Positions 49,201-57,840 of a DNA stretch of 64,000 bases are shown here, piece by piece. This stretch comes from 34-65-8 sp046294735. GTDB taxonomy: Bacteria > Pseudomonadota > Alphaproteobacteria > Sphingomonadales > Sphingomonadaceae. The stretch is from NCBI GenBank assembly GCA_046294735.1, contig JBKBKB010000001.1, positions 496,001 to 560,000 on the forward strand. The letters run 5' to 3'. Under the pieces are notes generated by a model, which saw nothing but the letters and a program-made list of their open reading frames with translations, had not been told where the DNA came from and did no database searches. The first letter of the stretch is position 1. Each line of letters begins with the position of its first letter. The translations under genes were made by a program, and so were the position numbers.

Positions 49201-49633
49201 GAAGGTAAAGTTTCGCGTGCAGCGGGTGCCTCAGGAACAACTTCACGACGACTTTCTTTGCCCGAATCTGGCGCGCAAGCCGCCGAAGTCCTGCTTCGTC
49301 GCTGTTGGAGGGCGTCCCCAGGGTAAGCTGTGTCCGAAATTCTTCGGCAAGTGCCTTTTTGAGCTCTAGCGCACGGGCGTTGTCGATGCCGTCCTCGTGG
49401 AAGGCGGCGGCAAGCTTTTCGCGAAGCCCGCGTTCGGGCGATTGGTGCATACCGACAAGAAGCCGACACGAATTTCCGTTTTCGCCAGACCAGGTCTCGA
49501 TGTGCTCATCGACCCGGCGCCAGCCACGCAAATTGAAGTAACCCACGCAGAAATCGGCCCGATCCGAAACAGAGAGAACCTTGCTCAGTTCGGGCAGAAG
49601 AGAGTTATCGATGTTATCAAATATGCGCGGCAT
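46241..49633 (-). CDS. SNF2-type helicase with N-terminal PLD domain
   Basis: A 1130-residue protein. Residues about 20-200 form a phospholipase D-like domain with one HKD-type motif (H139-x-K141 in HAKLYLLHR, then GSSNLT). The SNF2/HepA helicase follows: Walker A GDVVGLGKS (279-287), DESH (351-354), and QRAGRVDRIGQQ as motif VI. PLD-helicase fusions occur in restriction-like and DISARM-like systems. GGAGG precedes the ATG at 49633. It is the first gene of the five-gene operon and lies 41 bases after the ardC-like gene. Confidence 0.88.
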   Translation of the reverse strand: MPRIFDNIDNSLLPELSKVLSVSDRADFCVGYFNLRGWRRVDEHIETWSGENGNSCRLLVGMHQSPERGLREKLAAAFHEDGIDNARALELKKALAEEFRTQLTLGTPSNSDEAGLRRLARQIRAKKVVVKLFLRHPLHAKLYLLHRPDPVNPKVGFVGSSNLTFAGLSLQGELNVDVMDHDACNKLAEWFEARWTDKWCVDISDELAEIIETSWAGEVLVPPHHVYLKIAYHLAQEARLGQSEFRIPSIFGDKLFAFQTSAVKVAAHHLNKRGGVVIGDVVGLGKSIMASALLKIVEEVDGRALIICPKNLLDMWHDYVETYELNAKVVSLSRVESELIELKRYRTVLIDESHNLRNREGKRYKAIADYIRTNDSRCVLLSATPYNKTFIDLSSQLRLFIEDDQDIGIRPEAMIRTIGGETEFVRRHQCAVRSLPAFEKSDQTEDWRELMRLYMIRRTRGFILQNYAQTDENNGRKYITFSDGTRSYFPVRQPKSVKFDIDDSDALDPYARAYSDEVVSAIDGLALPRYGLANYLNPDPAHPPTPAEDIIMDGLGRAGIRLMGFCKTNLFKRLESGGPAFVQSLQRHIMRNLVYLHALENELPVPIGTQDSELLDVSDEDADSDAIEGLFETGEYGNADDDATAVVSNELTALKQHAAQIYGVYANAKKRRFKWLKATHFKRAVQTDLQADIDALRRVLEICGPWEEARDKKLHALIELVTARHHADKLLIFTQFADTARYLETALRNAGVTAVAAVTGQSENPTRLAWRFSPRSNKKEKVAQAEGELRVLIATDVLSEGQNLQDCATIVNFDLPWAIIRLIQRAGRVDRIGQQADTINCYSFLPAEGVERIIRLRARVRARLKENQDVVGSDETFFEDDNKENPIQDLYSEKSGILDGEDDGEVDLASYAFQIWQNAITADPKLRKLVEDLPDVVYATKALPSVPDAKAGALVYIRTPDDNDALAWVDQNGQILTQSPLAILRAAECPPTEPALERTDYHHDIVRHGVEHLMQEERTTHGALGRPSGARFKTYDRLKRFLEQQGNERTLFVTDHFVRDVEKAMADIYDFPMFQSAIDTLNRHLKTGIGDYPLAQMVIALREDGRLCVKQDKDEDQADMRIICSMGLKG

Positions 49634-49674
49634 GCGTTGGTCGACCTCCGGGTGACCTGGTGTTGCTATCAGGA

Positions 49675-50580
49675 TCACTGCCGAGCAGAAAGGCCTGATT
49701 GTTCCAGATTTTCCAACCACTCCGCTGCCTTCGCTGCCGCACTTGCGGCGGTGAAGATCGCCCGGTTGTCGCCCTTGAGCACCTTGAGCCAGCTGGCGAG
49801 GTAGCAGGCATGATCCGGACGCGGGGTGACCGACAGGCCGAGGTCGCCGCACAGGAAGGCTGAGCCAAGCTCGGCGGCCAGCTCTTCCATGGCATAGGCC
49901 TCGTCACCGAAGCGCTTGCCGAAGGTGCGAGCAAGACGATGATCGGCCCCGGTCCAGTGGACCAGCTCGTGCAGCAGGATGGCATACCAGTTCTGCTCGG
50001 CGCTGGCGGTGTCGGTAGCGAAGAACCGCTTGCGGTCGGGCATGGTGATCGTATCGGTGGACGGGGTGTAGTGGGCGCTGTCGCCCTGAATGCGGATGGC
50101 GGCACCCGTGGCGGTGATGAAGGCCTCGACATCCGGGATGGGGTCAAAGGCTTCGGCTTCGGGCACCTCGGGCAAGGCGTAGCCCTCGACCTGCGCGACG
50201 TTGAACACATGCGAGCCCTGCGCGAAGATCCGGCCTGCGCCCTCGCGCGCCTCGTCTTCGCTGCCCTCAGCCTTGTCCAGCACCTTGTAGAACACGATGG
50301 GCGAGGCCTTCTCGCCCTGGCGCACCTGCGCGCCCAATGACTGCCATTGGCGGTAGGTAGCCCAGAGACCATGCCCGAAGTCCTGCGCCTCGGCGCTGGC
50401 CCAGAGGGCGAGGACATTGACGCCGCGATAGGCCTTGCGGGTGACCGCATTGACGGGCCGCGTGAGCGGGGCGCTGCTGCGATGCCAGGGGAGCGTGTAG
50501 TCGCCCGTACCGCGCTCCAGCGCGGCGATGATCTGGTTGGTGATGGTGTCGTAGATGCTGGCGGTTGCGGCGGTGGCCAT
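49675..50580 (-). CDS. ardC: ArdC-like antirestriction protein
   Basis: A 301-residue protein with an N-terminal ssDNA-binding domain (about 1-125; PWHRSSAPLTRPVN, YRGVNVLALW) and a C-terminal zincin-like metallopeptidase with HELVH (204-208) and a later Glu in AMEELAAELG. ArdC of plasmid pSA protects incoming single-stranded DNA from restriction. It lies downstream of the relaxase gene in the same direction, as expected for a gene expressed early after transfer. Confidence 0.88.
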   Translation of the reverse strand: MATAATASIYDTITNQIIAALERGTGDYTLPWHRSSAPLTRPVNAVTRKAYRGVNVLALWASAEAQDFGHGLWATYRQWQSLGAQVRQGEKASPIVFYKVLDKAEGSEDEAREGAGRIFAQGSHVFNVAQVEGYALPEVPEAEAFDPIPDVEAFITATGAAIRIQGDSAHYTPSTDTITMPDRKRFFATDTASAEQNWYAILLHELVHWTGADHRLARTFGKRFGDEAYAMEELAAELGSAFLCGDLGLSVTPRPDHACYLASWLKVLKGDNRAIFTAASAAAKAAEWLENLEQSGLSARQ

Positions 50581-50800
50581 GGTGGTAATCCTTCGTCCTG
50601 TCGTTGGGAACGCGGATAAAGGGACGGGCCGGATGGCCGGGCGGGTCAGCGTGAAGCGCGGAACAGCCAACACGGGAGGGCGCAGCCCGAAAGGAGCGGG
50701 CAGGCTGTTGATCACGTCCGGCACGGGCCGTCACAAAGGAGCAGTTCATTCCAATGGCAGGGCGAAGGATGCCATGGCCTTGCGTTCGCGCTTCACACGA
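50581..50800 (-). promoter_or_regulatory. Gap between relaxase and ardC-like gene
   Basis: No gene is visible in these 220 bases. The region probably holds the promoter of the ardC-like gene, but no clear -35/-10 pair or repeat stands out. Confidence 0.3.
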
Positions 50801-53572
50801 TCAGCCGAGACCAGCCCCCAGAGATTTCGTCTTCGCGGCCTCAGGCGCACTCACCTCCATGGCGGTCTGCTTTTCGCCCGCGCGCTCATGGATCGCGCGG
50901 ATCAGCCGCGCCTTGTCGTCGGTGACAACAATCGCCTCCGACTTCGCACGCGAGAGCGCGACATAGAGCATCTTCTGATCGACCAGATTGGCAGAGCGGC
51001 TGTCGGCGTGGATCAGGACCCGCTCGGCGGTCTGGCCCTGCGCGGCGTGGGCGGTCTGGACATAGGCATGGCGCAGATGGGCGTCGCGGGGGTCGGTGAG
51101 ATCGAGCCGCTGCTCGCGGCCATTGGCCAGCGCGATCGTCGCCTGCTGCCGCTCGGGATCGATGTCGGTGATGGTGCCGCGCAATCCGTTGATGCGCCCG
51201 GCCTCGCGGTCATTGCGGGTAAACTGCATGCGGTCGCCCGCCTGCAACTCCATCGGCTTGGGTTCGAACACCTCGACCTTGCCCGAACCCCACTGGCGCA
51301 GCCGCCAGTCCACGGCTGACCCGTCGGCAGCCTTCAGCGCAATAGCGGCCTTTTCAAGATCGATGCGCTCAACCCGATAGGCAGCGCCGCGCGTGACGCC
51401 CTTATCGGCATAGCGGCGCAGGAACCGGACCGTGTCCCCCGGCGCATAGTTGGCGGGATCGCGGGCTTCGATGCGCGACAGGTTTTTGGCGACCAGGCTT
51501 TCCATGGTCAAAGCTGGGCCGGACAGGACACCGGTTGCGACAAGCTCACGGCGGATATCTGTGGTCAGCGCATCGCGGCCATCGCGGGACGGCTCGATGA
51601 CAAGGGTGCGCGCCCGCTCGCTGGCATCAAGCGCGGCATAGGCCTTGGCCATGGCAGCAAAGCGCTCGCCCTGACTGCCATGGGCAATGATCTTGCCACC
51701 GCCGCGCTCCAGCGCATCCAGCGCCTTGCGCGCATTGCCTTCAATCGACGCCAGCACAGCCTCGCGAGTCACGCTATTGGTCTGGCGCACAACATTGTCG
51801 AGCCGCGCGGTCGCCATGCCGGCGGATTGCAGCTGCGCAAAGGCCGCGCCTGCACCAACGGAGCCGAGCTGCTTCACGTCGCCAACGAGAACGACGCGCG
51901 CCTTGCTGTCAGCGGCAAGGCCAAGCAATGACGCCATATCACGGGCGGACAGCAGAGAGGCCTCATCGACGATCCAGACCCCGCCGGACAGGGAGGCGCC
52001 ATTGCGGGCAAGCTGGCGGGCAACGGTCTCGCCGCGCTGGCCAAGGGCATCGCCCAAGGTCTGCGCAGCCGATGCGGTCGGCGCAAGAGCGGTGATCGCA
52101 ACCCCGCGCGCCTGCGCCTCGAGGGCAAAGGTCGCCAATACAGTTGTGGTCTTGGCGGTCCCGGCATAGCCCTGAAGGCCCGTCACACGGTGCGGGCTGG
52201 CCAGCAGCGCGCGGGTGGCCGCGCGCTGCCCCTCATTCCATGGGTGATCGGACTTGAGCTCGGCGCGGGCCACCGCGCTCGCCGATTGCTTGGCGGATAG
52301 GATCGGAGCAGCAGCCCCGCGCCCTTCGGCCTCCAGACGCAGCAATTGCCGTTCATGGGCAATATTCTCGGCAGTAGTGAACCCGGCGAATTCCGCGCCG
52401 CGCTTGTCGAGATAGGTACGCGGCACCAGCGCGCCGTCACCTTGCGCGCGGGCGACCGCCGCATTGATCTGCACAGCGGTCACGCGGCCCAGCCCATAGC
52501 GCCCTGCCTCCTTCTCCAGCTCGGCTGCGGCGAAGACGGATTGGCGCTCGCCAAGATTGGCGGCGGCAAGAGCAACAGCCTGATGCGCCGCGATCTGCCC
52601 CTGCGCGCCCAGCGCGCTGCCATGTTCGCTGCTGGCAGCCGATTTCTTGCTGGCTGCGACCAGAGCCTCCCGTGCGTCCTTCCCGAACCCTGCCGCATCC
52701 GCCTCCGCGCGCCAGTTCGCCACCAACTCGCCCCGCTCCATGCTCTGCTTTGGCTCGCGGGTATCGAGCGCGGCAATCTGCTTTTCCTCGGCAGACGCGG
52801 TCGCGCGGGTCTGGCCGCGCTCGGCAAGCCGAGCTTCGACCTGAGCGGCGCGCTCGCTGAAGGCGCAGATAACAGCGGCGGGGACGCCCTTGATCTCGAA
52901 CAGCGAGTCCCCTTCGGCACGGCTCAGGGCAGGCTTGCCCTGTTCTATCCCGTAGCCAAGCGCGCGCACGCCTACCGCCAGCTCCTGCCGATAGACTGCG
53001 CCGATGGCCTTCTGCAGCTGGTAGAGCGCGCGCGGCTCCAGACTGCGCCAGTTGCCCTCGGCGTCCTGCGTCATGTTCATGATGACATTGTGGGTATGGA
53101 GCTGCGGGTCCTGTGCCCGGCTCGTGTCGTGCCGGAAACTGGCGATGACGAGATTGTCGGTGGTCTGCCGCTCGACCCCGCCATCTCCGCGAATACGAGT
53201 GGCAGCGGCATGACGCTCGACATAGGCCATTGCTGCTTTCACCGCATTGGCGTGCGCGGCGACCAGACGGCGGTCGCCCGCCACCTCGGTCATGATCGAC
53301 ACAGACTTGGGGGCGGACAGGGTGATATCCCAACCGGGCCGGTGCTGGAGCTTGCCCTCGCGCATGCTGCCGAGCTGCTGGCCATGAGGCAGCGCGCCAT
53401 CAAGAATGGCGCGGAAGGTCTCGCGGCTGACCTCACCGGACAGGCCCAGCGCCTTGGCTCCCTCGCCCTGCCATTCGCTCGGAGATATGCCACCGTCGGC
53501 GTAGTAATCGTCGGCCTCATAGTAACTGGAAGCTGCCGCCGAACTGCCGATCGCGCCGATGGTGGCAACCAT
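50801..53572 (-). CDS. MobF-type relaxase/helicase (TrwC/TraI-like)
   Basis: A 923-residue protein. The N-terminal relaxase has the paired tyrosines (SSYYEADDYY, 16-24) and the three-histidine metal site (H148 in FRHDT; H159 and H161 in LHTHN). The C-terminal part is a RecD2-like helicase with Walker A GYAGTAKTTT and WIVDEASLLS. Such enzymes nick oriT and unwind the strand that is transferred. Its start overlaps the coupling-protein stop by one base. Confidence 0.93.
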   Translation of the reverse strand: MVATIGAIGSSAAASSYYEADDYYADGGISPSEWQGEGAKALGLSGEVSRETFRAILDGALPHGQQLGSMREGKLQHRPGWDITLSAPKSVSIMTEVAGDRRLVAAHANAVKAAMAYVERHAAATRIRGDGGVERQTTDNLVIASFRHDTSRAQDPQLHTHNVIMNMTQDAEGNWRSLEPRALYQLQKAIGAVYRQELAVGVRALGYGIEQGKPALSRAEGDSLFEIKGVPAAVICAFSERAAQVEARLAERGQTRATASAEEKQIAALDTREPKQSMERGELVANWRAEADAAGFGKDAREALVAASKKSAASSEHGSALGAQGQIAAHQAVALAAANLGERQSVFAAAELEKEAGRYGLGRVTAVQINAAVARAQGDGALVPRTYLDKRGAEFAGFTTAENIAHERQLLRLEAEGRGAAAPILSAKQSASAVARAELKSDHPWNEGQRAATRALLASPHRVTGLQGYAGTAKTTTVLATFALEAQARGVAITALAPTASAAQTLGDALGQRGETVARQLARNGASLSGGVWIVDEASLLSARDMASLLGLAADSKARVVLVGDVKQLGSVGAGAAFAQLQSAGMATARLDNVVRQTNSVTREAVLASIEGNARKALDALERGGGKIIAHGSQGERFAAMAKAYAALDASERARTLVIEPSRDGRDALTTDIRRELVATGVLSGPALTMESLVAKNLSRIEARDPANYAPGDTVRFLRRYADKGVTRGAAYRVERIDLEKAAIALKAADGSAVDWRLRQWGSGKVEVFEPKPMELQAGDRMQFTRNDREAGRINGLRGTITDIDPERQQATIALANGREQRLDLTDPRDAHLRHAYVQTAHAAQGQTAERVLIHADSRSANLVDQKMLYVALSRAKSEAIVVTDDKARLIRAIHERAGEKQTAMEVSAPEAAKTKSLGAGLG

Positions 53573-55299
53573 CAGACCGGCCCCTTCAGGGTGTTGTCCG
53601 GGTCATCCTTGGCCGTGCCGCTGTCAGCTTTCTTCGGCATCCGGTTCCACAGCATCCTGCTGATATGGGCCGGAACAAAGGCCGGATGGCGGGCAGGCCC
53701 GCGCGCATCGATGTGCTCGCGGGTCAGCTTGATCCGCCCCACCGGCAAGGCATCGGGCAATTGCAGGAAGCCATGATGCGGCTGCAGACGCAGGTCACTC
53801 TCGATGACGGCAGGCCGCACTACGCGGGTGCTGCCCACCGATGTGCGCCCGCTATGCGGCCCGGACTCGAAGCTGTCCGATGCGCTGCGCACTTCCACCT
53901 CGACATCGCCGATGTTCCGCGATGCCCATTCCCGCGTGTCGCGGTCGATCAGCTGCAGGTAGAGCTTGGAATTGCAGCAACCCAACAAGGCCTCGGCGCT
54001 GCCGCGGCCATAGCGGCGGTGCATCTGGCCGATGGCCTGAAAGGTCAGAACCACGCTCGCCCCGAACTTGCGACCCTCGGGCAAGAGCCGGGTGAGATTG
54101 TCGACGCGGGGCAAGTCCGCCAGCTCGTCAAGGAAAAACCACATCCGGCGCCTGTCGGAAGGAGGCAGGCCCAGCATGGCGCTCGCTGCGCATTCGAGCC
54201 AGCAGGCTAAGAGCGGCTTCATCGCCTCGAAATAGTCTTCCTTGCGGGGGACGAAGAGCCAGGGCTTCGGCCCCTGACGCGCGTCCAGCCCGGCAATGAA
54301 CTCGCGGAAGGCGAAGGTGCGCGCCGATGAGGTGCCTGCCAGCCAGACCTTCATCTCCTCCTTGCCCTTGACCTGCAGCGCGTCGAGCAGGTCAGGAAGC
54401 GTGGTGCGGCCCTCTGCGCTGAGCACCCGCAGAATGTTGGCAACGAGGATGCGACTGGTCTCCAGCCACACGTCATCATCCCGCTCGCCGGTCTCGGACA
54501 CCAGCTGGCGCGCGATACGGTCGGCGTCTGCCGGATGGGCAATCTCAGAAAACGGGGACCAGAACGACGAACGCTCGTCGAAGGGATTGAGAATGATGTC
54601 GCCGCGCTCGGGCCGGTAGTAGTGGGTGATGAACTCGCCCGAAGTATCATATACCAAGGCAGGTTCGCCGCGCGCTTCGACCTGGTCGAGCATCTGGCGC
54701 ATGACCGTGGTCTTGCCAGCCCCGGTGGTGCCGAGCAGGGCAAAATGGCGACACTCCAGCCATGCCGGAATGCCGACCGAGGCGATGCGGATCGATCGCG
54801 CATTGGTGGCCTTGCGCGTCATCCGGGCAAGCACGCGCTCGGTCACGATCTGCGTGCCCGAAATGAACCGATCACGCGCCGCTTCCTTGCCCTCGCTGCG
54901 TATCCAGACGGCGAAGCCGAAGCACAGCAGCAGGCCAACCAGCGCGCCCAGCGTGCCGCCGAGAACGACCTTGCCGACAAGGTCATCCCAACACCATAGC
55001 CAGATGCGGTCATTGGCCAGCACACTTGCAGGAACGCGAACCGTTCGCTCCTCAAAGCGGACAGCAATCTCGGGATCGCTGCGGCCACTCGCAATCCAGC
55101 TGACCGCCACACCCTGCGCGTGCTGGTAGGCGCATGCAAACTGGCCCGGCGCGGGATCATGGCTGGCGAGAAGGAATGCTCCAAACCCGCCGCTACCGGC
55201 AACGGTCCACGCATAGGCGCGCCACCGGACCGCGAGGCCTGCGATGCCCTGCTTGAACTTGCCCTGCCCCCGCAGGAGATTGTCGCGGTCGCGGCTCAT
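53572..55299 (-). CDS. Type IV coupling protein (VirD4/TrwB-like)
   Basis: A 575-residue inner-membrane ATPase: two N-terminal membrane segments (about 30-45 and 108-130), Walker A GTTGAGKTT (about 187-195), Walker B WFFLDELADLP. It brings the relaxase-DNA complex to a type IV secretion channel. No channel genes are on this element, so it must use a helper's. It overlaps the RHH gene by four bases and the relaxase by one. Confidence 0.92.
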   Translation of the reverse strand: MSRDRDNLLRGQGKFKQGIAGLAVRWRAYAWTVAGSGGFGAFLLASHDPAPGQFACAYQHAQGVAVSWIASGRSDPEIAVRFEERTVRVPASVLANDRIWLWCWDDLVGKVVLGGTLGALVGLLLCFGFAVWIRSEGKEAARDRFISGTQIVTERVLARMTRKATNARSIRIASVGIPAWLECRHFALLGTTGAGKTTVMRQMLDQVEARGEPALVYDTSGEFITHYYRPERGDIILNPFDERSSFWSPFSEIAHPADADRIARQLVSETGERDDDVWLETSRILVANILRVLSAEGRTTLPDLLDALQVKGKEEMKVWLAGTSSARTFAFREFIAGLDARQGPKPWLFVPRKEDYFEAMKPLLACWLECAASAMLGLPPSDRRRMWFFLDELADLPRVDNLTRLLPEGRKFGASVVLTFQAIGQMHRRYGRGSAEALLGCCNSKLYLQLIDRDTREWASRNIGDVEVEVRSASDSFESGPHSGRTSVGSTRVVRPAVIESDLRLQPHHGFLQLPDALPVGRIKLTREHIDARGPARHPAFVPAHISRMLWNRMPKKADSGTAKDDPDNTLKGPV

Positions 55300-55676
55300 G
55301 ACAGAGCCTCCGCTGCCAGGGCGCGCTGTCGGCGATAGGCCGAGTGCGCCGCTTCGCCGATCATGCTGTCGGTGCGGTCGGCATCGCCATCACCGCGCAG
55401 GGCCGCGCGGCGGGCATAGGCATAGGCGGCGCTGGCAGTGAACAGGCTGCGATCGAGCAGGGCTTCGATCACGCCAAGCCGCGCATCGAATGCCGTCATG
55501 ACGTCGTCGCCAGCGTTGCTGCCGCCTGCCATTGGCGCATCGGCAACCGCGCCAAGACCGGCCTCGATCACCCGCGACAGGGCCTGATAGCGGGTCAATC
55601 CGCGCGCCTCGGCATAGCGCCGGATCATCACTTCCTGCCCCATCGGCACGCGGACGGAGAGCTTGACCCGGTTCAT
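55296..55676 (-). CDS. Ribbon-helix-helix relaxosome accessory protein (TrwA/MobC-like)
   Basis: A 126-residue protein opening with KLSVRVPMGQEVMIRRYAEA and RGLTRYQALSRVIEAGL, a strand plus two helices as in ribbon-helix-helix DNA-binding proteins. As the first gene before coupling protein and relaxase it matches TrwA/TraY-type proteins that bind oriT and repress the operon. The ATG at 55676 is preferred over longer forms that cross the putative oriT. Confidence 0.75.
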   Translation of the reverse strand: MNRVKLSVRVPMGQEVMIRRYAEARGLTRYQALSRVIEAGLGAVADAPMAGGSNAGDDVMTAFDARLGVIEALLDRSLFTASAAYAYARRAALRGDGDADRTDSMIGEAAHSAYRRQRALAAEALS

Positions 55677-55883
55677 GGCTGTGCCTCCCGGAGCGCGCCA
55701 TGCGCGCGCTCTCGAAATGGCGCAAATGCGCGGGTTTCCAGCACGCTGCCGAAAGAGCGCGCGCATCGCCCCCCAGGGAAATGGCGGAAATCCTTGAGGC
55801 ATCTGTGCGTGTGGTGTGTCCCTGAAATACTGCTTCGGATCGCAGAGCCGAAGCCCTGCGATCCTGTTGCTTGCCCTGACTTG
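55677..55883. other. Candidate origin of transfer (oriT)
   Basis: This gap before the relaxosome gene has several perfect inverted repeats: GAGCGCGC/GCGCGCTC (55691-55698 and 55704-55711), GCGC-AAAT-GCGC soon after, and GCTTCGG/CCGAAGC and ATCGCAG/CTGCGAT near 55833-55860. GTGCGTGTGGTGTG (55805-55818) resembles the nic region of F-type MobF oriT sites. Position and repeats fit oriT; the nic site is a guess. Confidence 0.45.
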
Positions 55884-56411
55884 TCATCCATGGCTGGCCT
55901 CGCTTTCCGGTTCGAACCGGCCCGCGGCGGCGGCCATCTGGTAATGAGCGATATGGTCTTCGAGTTCGCGGTTTCGGGGCTGACGGCACGGCGTGCCCCG
56001 CCCGGTGAGGTCGTGTTCCGCAAGCCAGCGATACAAGGCGTCATCGACCGCCTTGCGGATGGTACAATCAAGATCGCGGGCTTCGACCGGATCGAGATTG
56101 ACCCAGCCCACGCAACCGACCGCCACTTGTGCGCCCAGCGGAAACCTCTCCCCGCCGACGTTGTAAAGCGGGCCCTCGATATAGGCCCTGCCCTCTTCGC
56201 CCCGGTGGAGCGCAATGATCGGGCGCTGGTCGGCGAAATGAAAACGCACTGCGTTGATCAGGGCCCAGGCATCGTTGTCACCGTCAGCCATGCGCTCGAT
56301 CATGGGGACGAGATGGCAGGCGACCTGCTGGTCGATGCGGAACGTGTAGGTCTGGTAACCGCTGTTGATGGGACGAGCGAAGCTGTCCCGTACTCTCTGA
56401 ATGAGAGACAT
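55884..56411 (-). CDS. Hypothetical protein of mobilization region
   Basis: A 175-residue soluble protein, MSLIQRVRDSFARPINSGYQ at the start, with AWALINAVRFHFADQRPIIA in the middle. No motif or family recognised. It is transcribed towards the putative oriT, in the same direction as the mobilization genes and the excisionase-like gene upstream. Confidence 0.65.
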   Translation of the reverse strand: MSLIQRVRDSFARPINSGYQTYTFRIDQQVACHLVPMIERMADGDNDAWALINAVRFHFADQRPIIALHRGEEGRAYIEGPLYNVGGERFPLGAQVAVGCVGWVNLDPVEARDLDCTIRKAVDDALYRWLAEHDLTGRGTPCRQPRNRELEDHIAHYQMAAAAGRFEPESEASHG

Positions 56412-56472
56412 GGCATTGTCCTTCTGTGAATGTGGGAAACGAGGGCAGGCAAGGCAGGCGCGGGAGCGCCTG

Positions 56473-56646
56473 TCAGTTTGCCTCCTCGTGATTGATCAGG
56501 CGGCGCAAGGATGACGTGGGCACCAGGGTGCGCCTGCCGATCTTGATCGTCTCGATGCGGTTCTGCTTGATGAGGGCGTAGATAGACGTCCGGCCAAGGC
56601 CGAGGGCCTTGGCGGCTGCCGATACGGATACGGTAAGCTGTTCCAT
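56473..56646 (-). CDS. Excisionase/AlpA-type helix-turn-helix protein
   Basis: A 57-residue protein with the MerR/excisionase-type winged helix: TVSVSAAAKALGLGRTSIYA, then IETIKIGRRTLVPTSSL. AGGAGACC precedes its ATG. Proteins of this size and pattern act as recombination directionality factors or regulators of island excision. With the integrase 2.5 kb away, a role in excision is likely. Confidence 0.8.
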   Translation of the reverse strand: MEQLTVSVSAAAKALGLGRTSIYALIKQNRIETIKIGRRTLVPTSSLRRLINHEEAN

Positions 56647-56835
56647 TGTGGTCTCCTGTGGTTGCCGTCCTGCGGCGGGAGACGCTTGAGGTTGCACATG
56701 TTCGGCGCGTTGCCGAACGGCAAACAAAAACAGCGGGATGTCAGGTGCTTGCCGGATTCCGAAAATGAAATCCGGGGTCCGGAAATGAAATTTCAGCGGC
56801 AACGGCCAAACTTTTTTCGTCGCTGGCGCAAAAAA

Positions 56836-57726
56836 TCAGGCCTGCAACATCAACGCCTCGTAGATTTCAGCAGCATAGCGCTTGACCTGGTCCCGGCGCG
56901 GGACATTGCATGAGGCGTCTGCATGCTCTTCAAACCACCCAAGCAGGCGATCTTCGACCTCGCGTTGGGCGGTAGCAGGGTCTTTCGGGAGCCGCTCGGC
57001 CTCCAGGTCACGCGATACGCTCAGCATGGCGGCAGTGTAGTTGTAGGCCGGCTTGCGCCCCGGGCCACCCTTGCGCTTCGACCTGACCGCCTGCACCAGC
57101 CGTTCAGCGACCGAGGGTGTGAAATATAGCTCACCGCTCAACGGAAGAAATGTTGGCCATGCGGTGACATGCGATCGTACTCGCTTGTCGTTGGACAGGA
57201 GCAGATAGCGCAGCCGACTGGACGCTACTCGCCGGTCGAGCGAATCGTATCGACCTGTCAGTGAAGATCGCACGAAAAGTCGTGGGCCGCCCGCCGCCCG
57301 CAATTCGGCAAAGATCGCTTCGGCGGTCGGATCGGCTTGGAGCTGGACCGGCAGAGTTGAACCCGAATGCTGCCAATGGCTCCACGCCAACTGGACCAAA
57401 GCAGGCAGCATTATCGCGACGAACATCGCGGCGAAGCCAAGGTTGGAAAGCTCGACGTCACCAAGGACGGCTGCCACGACCATAGCGGCGGCGATCAGCG
57501 CGATAGCGCATGAAAGCTGCAGCGCCCATGATTTCCAACGCAGGAAGGGCTTCAGGCTGGCGAAGGCCCGCTCGACGATTTCGGGTTCCTGCCCGGCTTT
57601 TGCGCGCGGGTCAGTTTCCAAGCAGGCGGCTACAACATCGCTGAATGTCGTATGGAAGTGGGCTGCCGCCACGACCTGTGGCGGAAGAGAAAGTTCAACC
57701 GAAGATGATTTCGGCCTGCGTCCCAT
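56836..57726 (-). CDS. Hypothetical protein with two membrane segments
   Basis: A 296-residue protein with two adjacent hydrophobic segments (about 68-88 and 96-116) flanked by soluble parts: an N-terminal ~65 residues starting MGRRPKSSSVELSLPPQVV, and a ~170-residue C-terminal region with a basic stretch SKRKGGPGRKPAYN. I know no family. It is divergent from the next gene with a 114-base shared promoter region. Island-borne two-helix membrane proteins are often defence effectors, but nothing here proves that. Confidence 0.65.
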   Translation of the reverse strand: MGRRPKSSSVELSLPPQVVAAAHFHTTFSDVVAACLETDPRAKAGQEPEIVERAFASLKPFLRWKSWALQLSCAIALIAAAMVVAAVLGDVELSNLGFAAMFVAIMLPALVQLAWSHWQHSGSTLPVQLQADPTAEAIFAELRAAGGPRLFVRSSLTGRYDSLDRRVASSRLRYLLLSNDKRVRSHVTAWPTFLPLSGELYFTPSVAERLVQAVRSKRKGGPGRKPAYNYTAAMLSVSRDLEAERLPKDPATAQREVEDRLLGWFEEHADASCNVPRRDQVKRYAAEIYEALMLQA

Positions 57727-57840
57727 TGGCTTATTACTTCAGAAATGTTGCTGTCTGTCAAGCGCTTGACCAATTCGCTCTGCACCGCTTCAGGCCTTCG
57801 GACCTGCCCTAACTGTCGTGCACCTGCGCAAGAGGAATGA

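Noticed and set aside
39138..49633. Complete DISARM or BREX system
   Set aside because: drmA, drmB and stand-alone drmC are absent, as are pglZ, brxC and brxL; only the helicase and methylase resemble parts of them.
50801..55676. Self-transmissible ICE
   Set aside because: Relaxase and coupling protein are present but no VirB/Trb mating-pair genes lie anywhere in the element.
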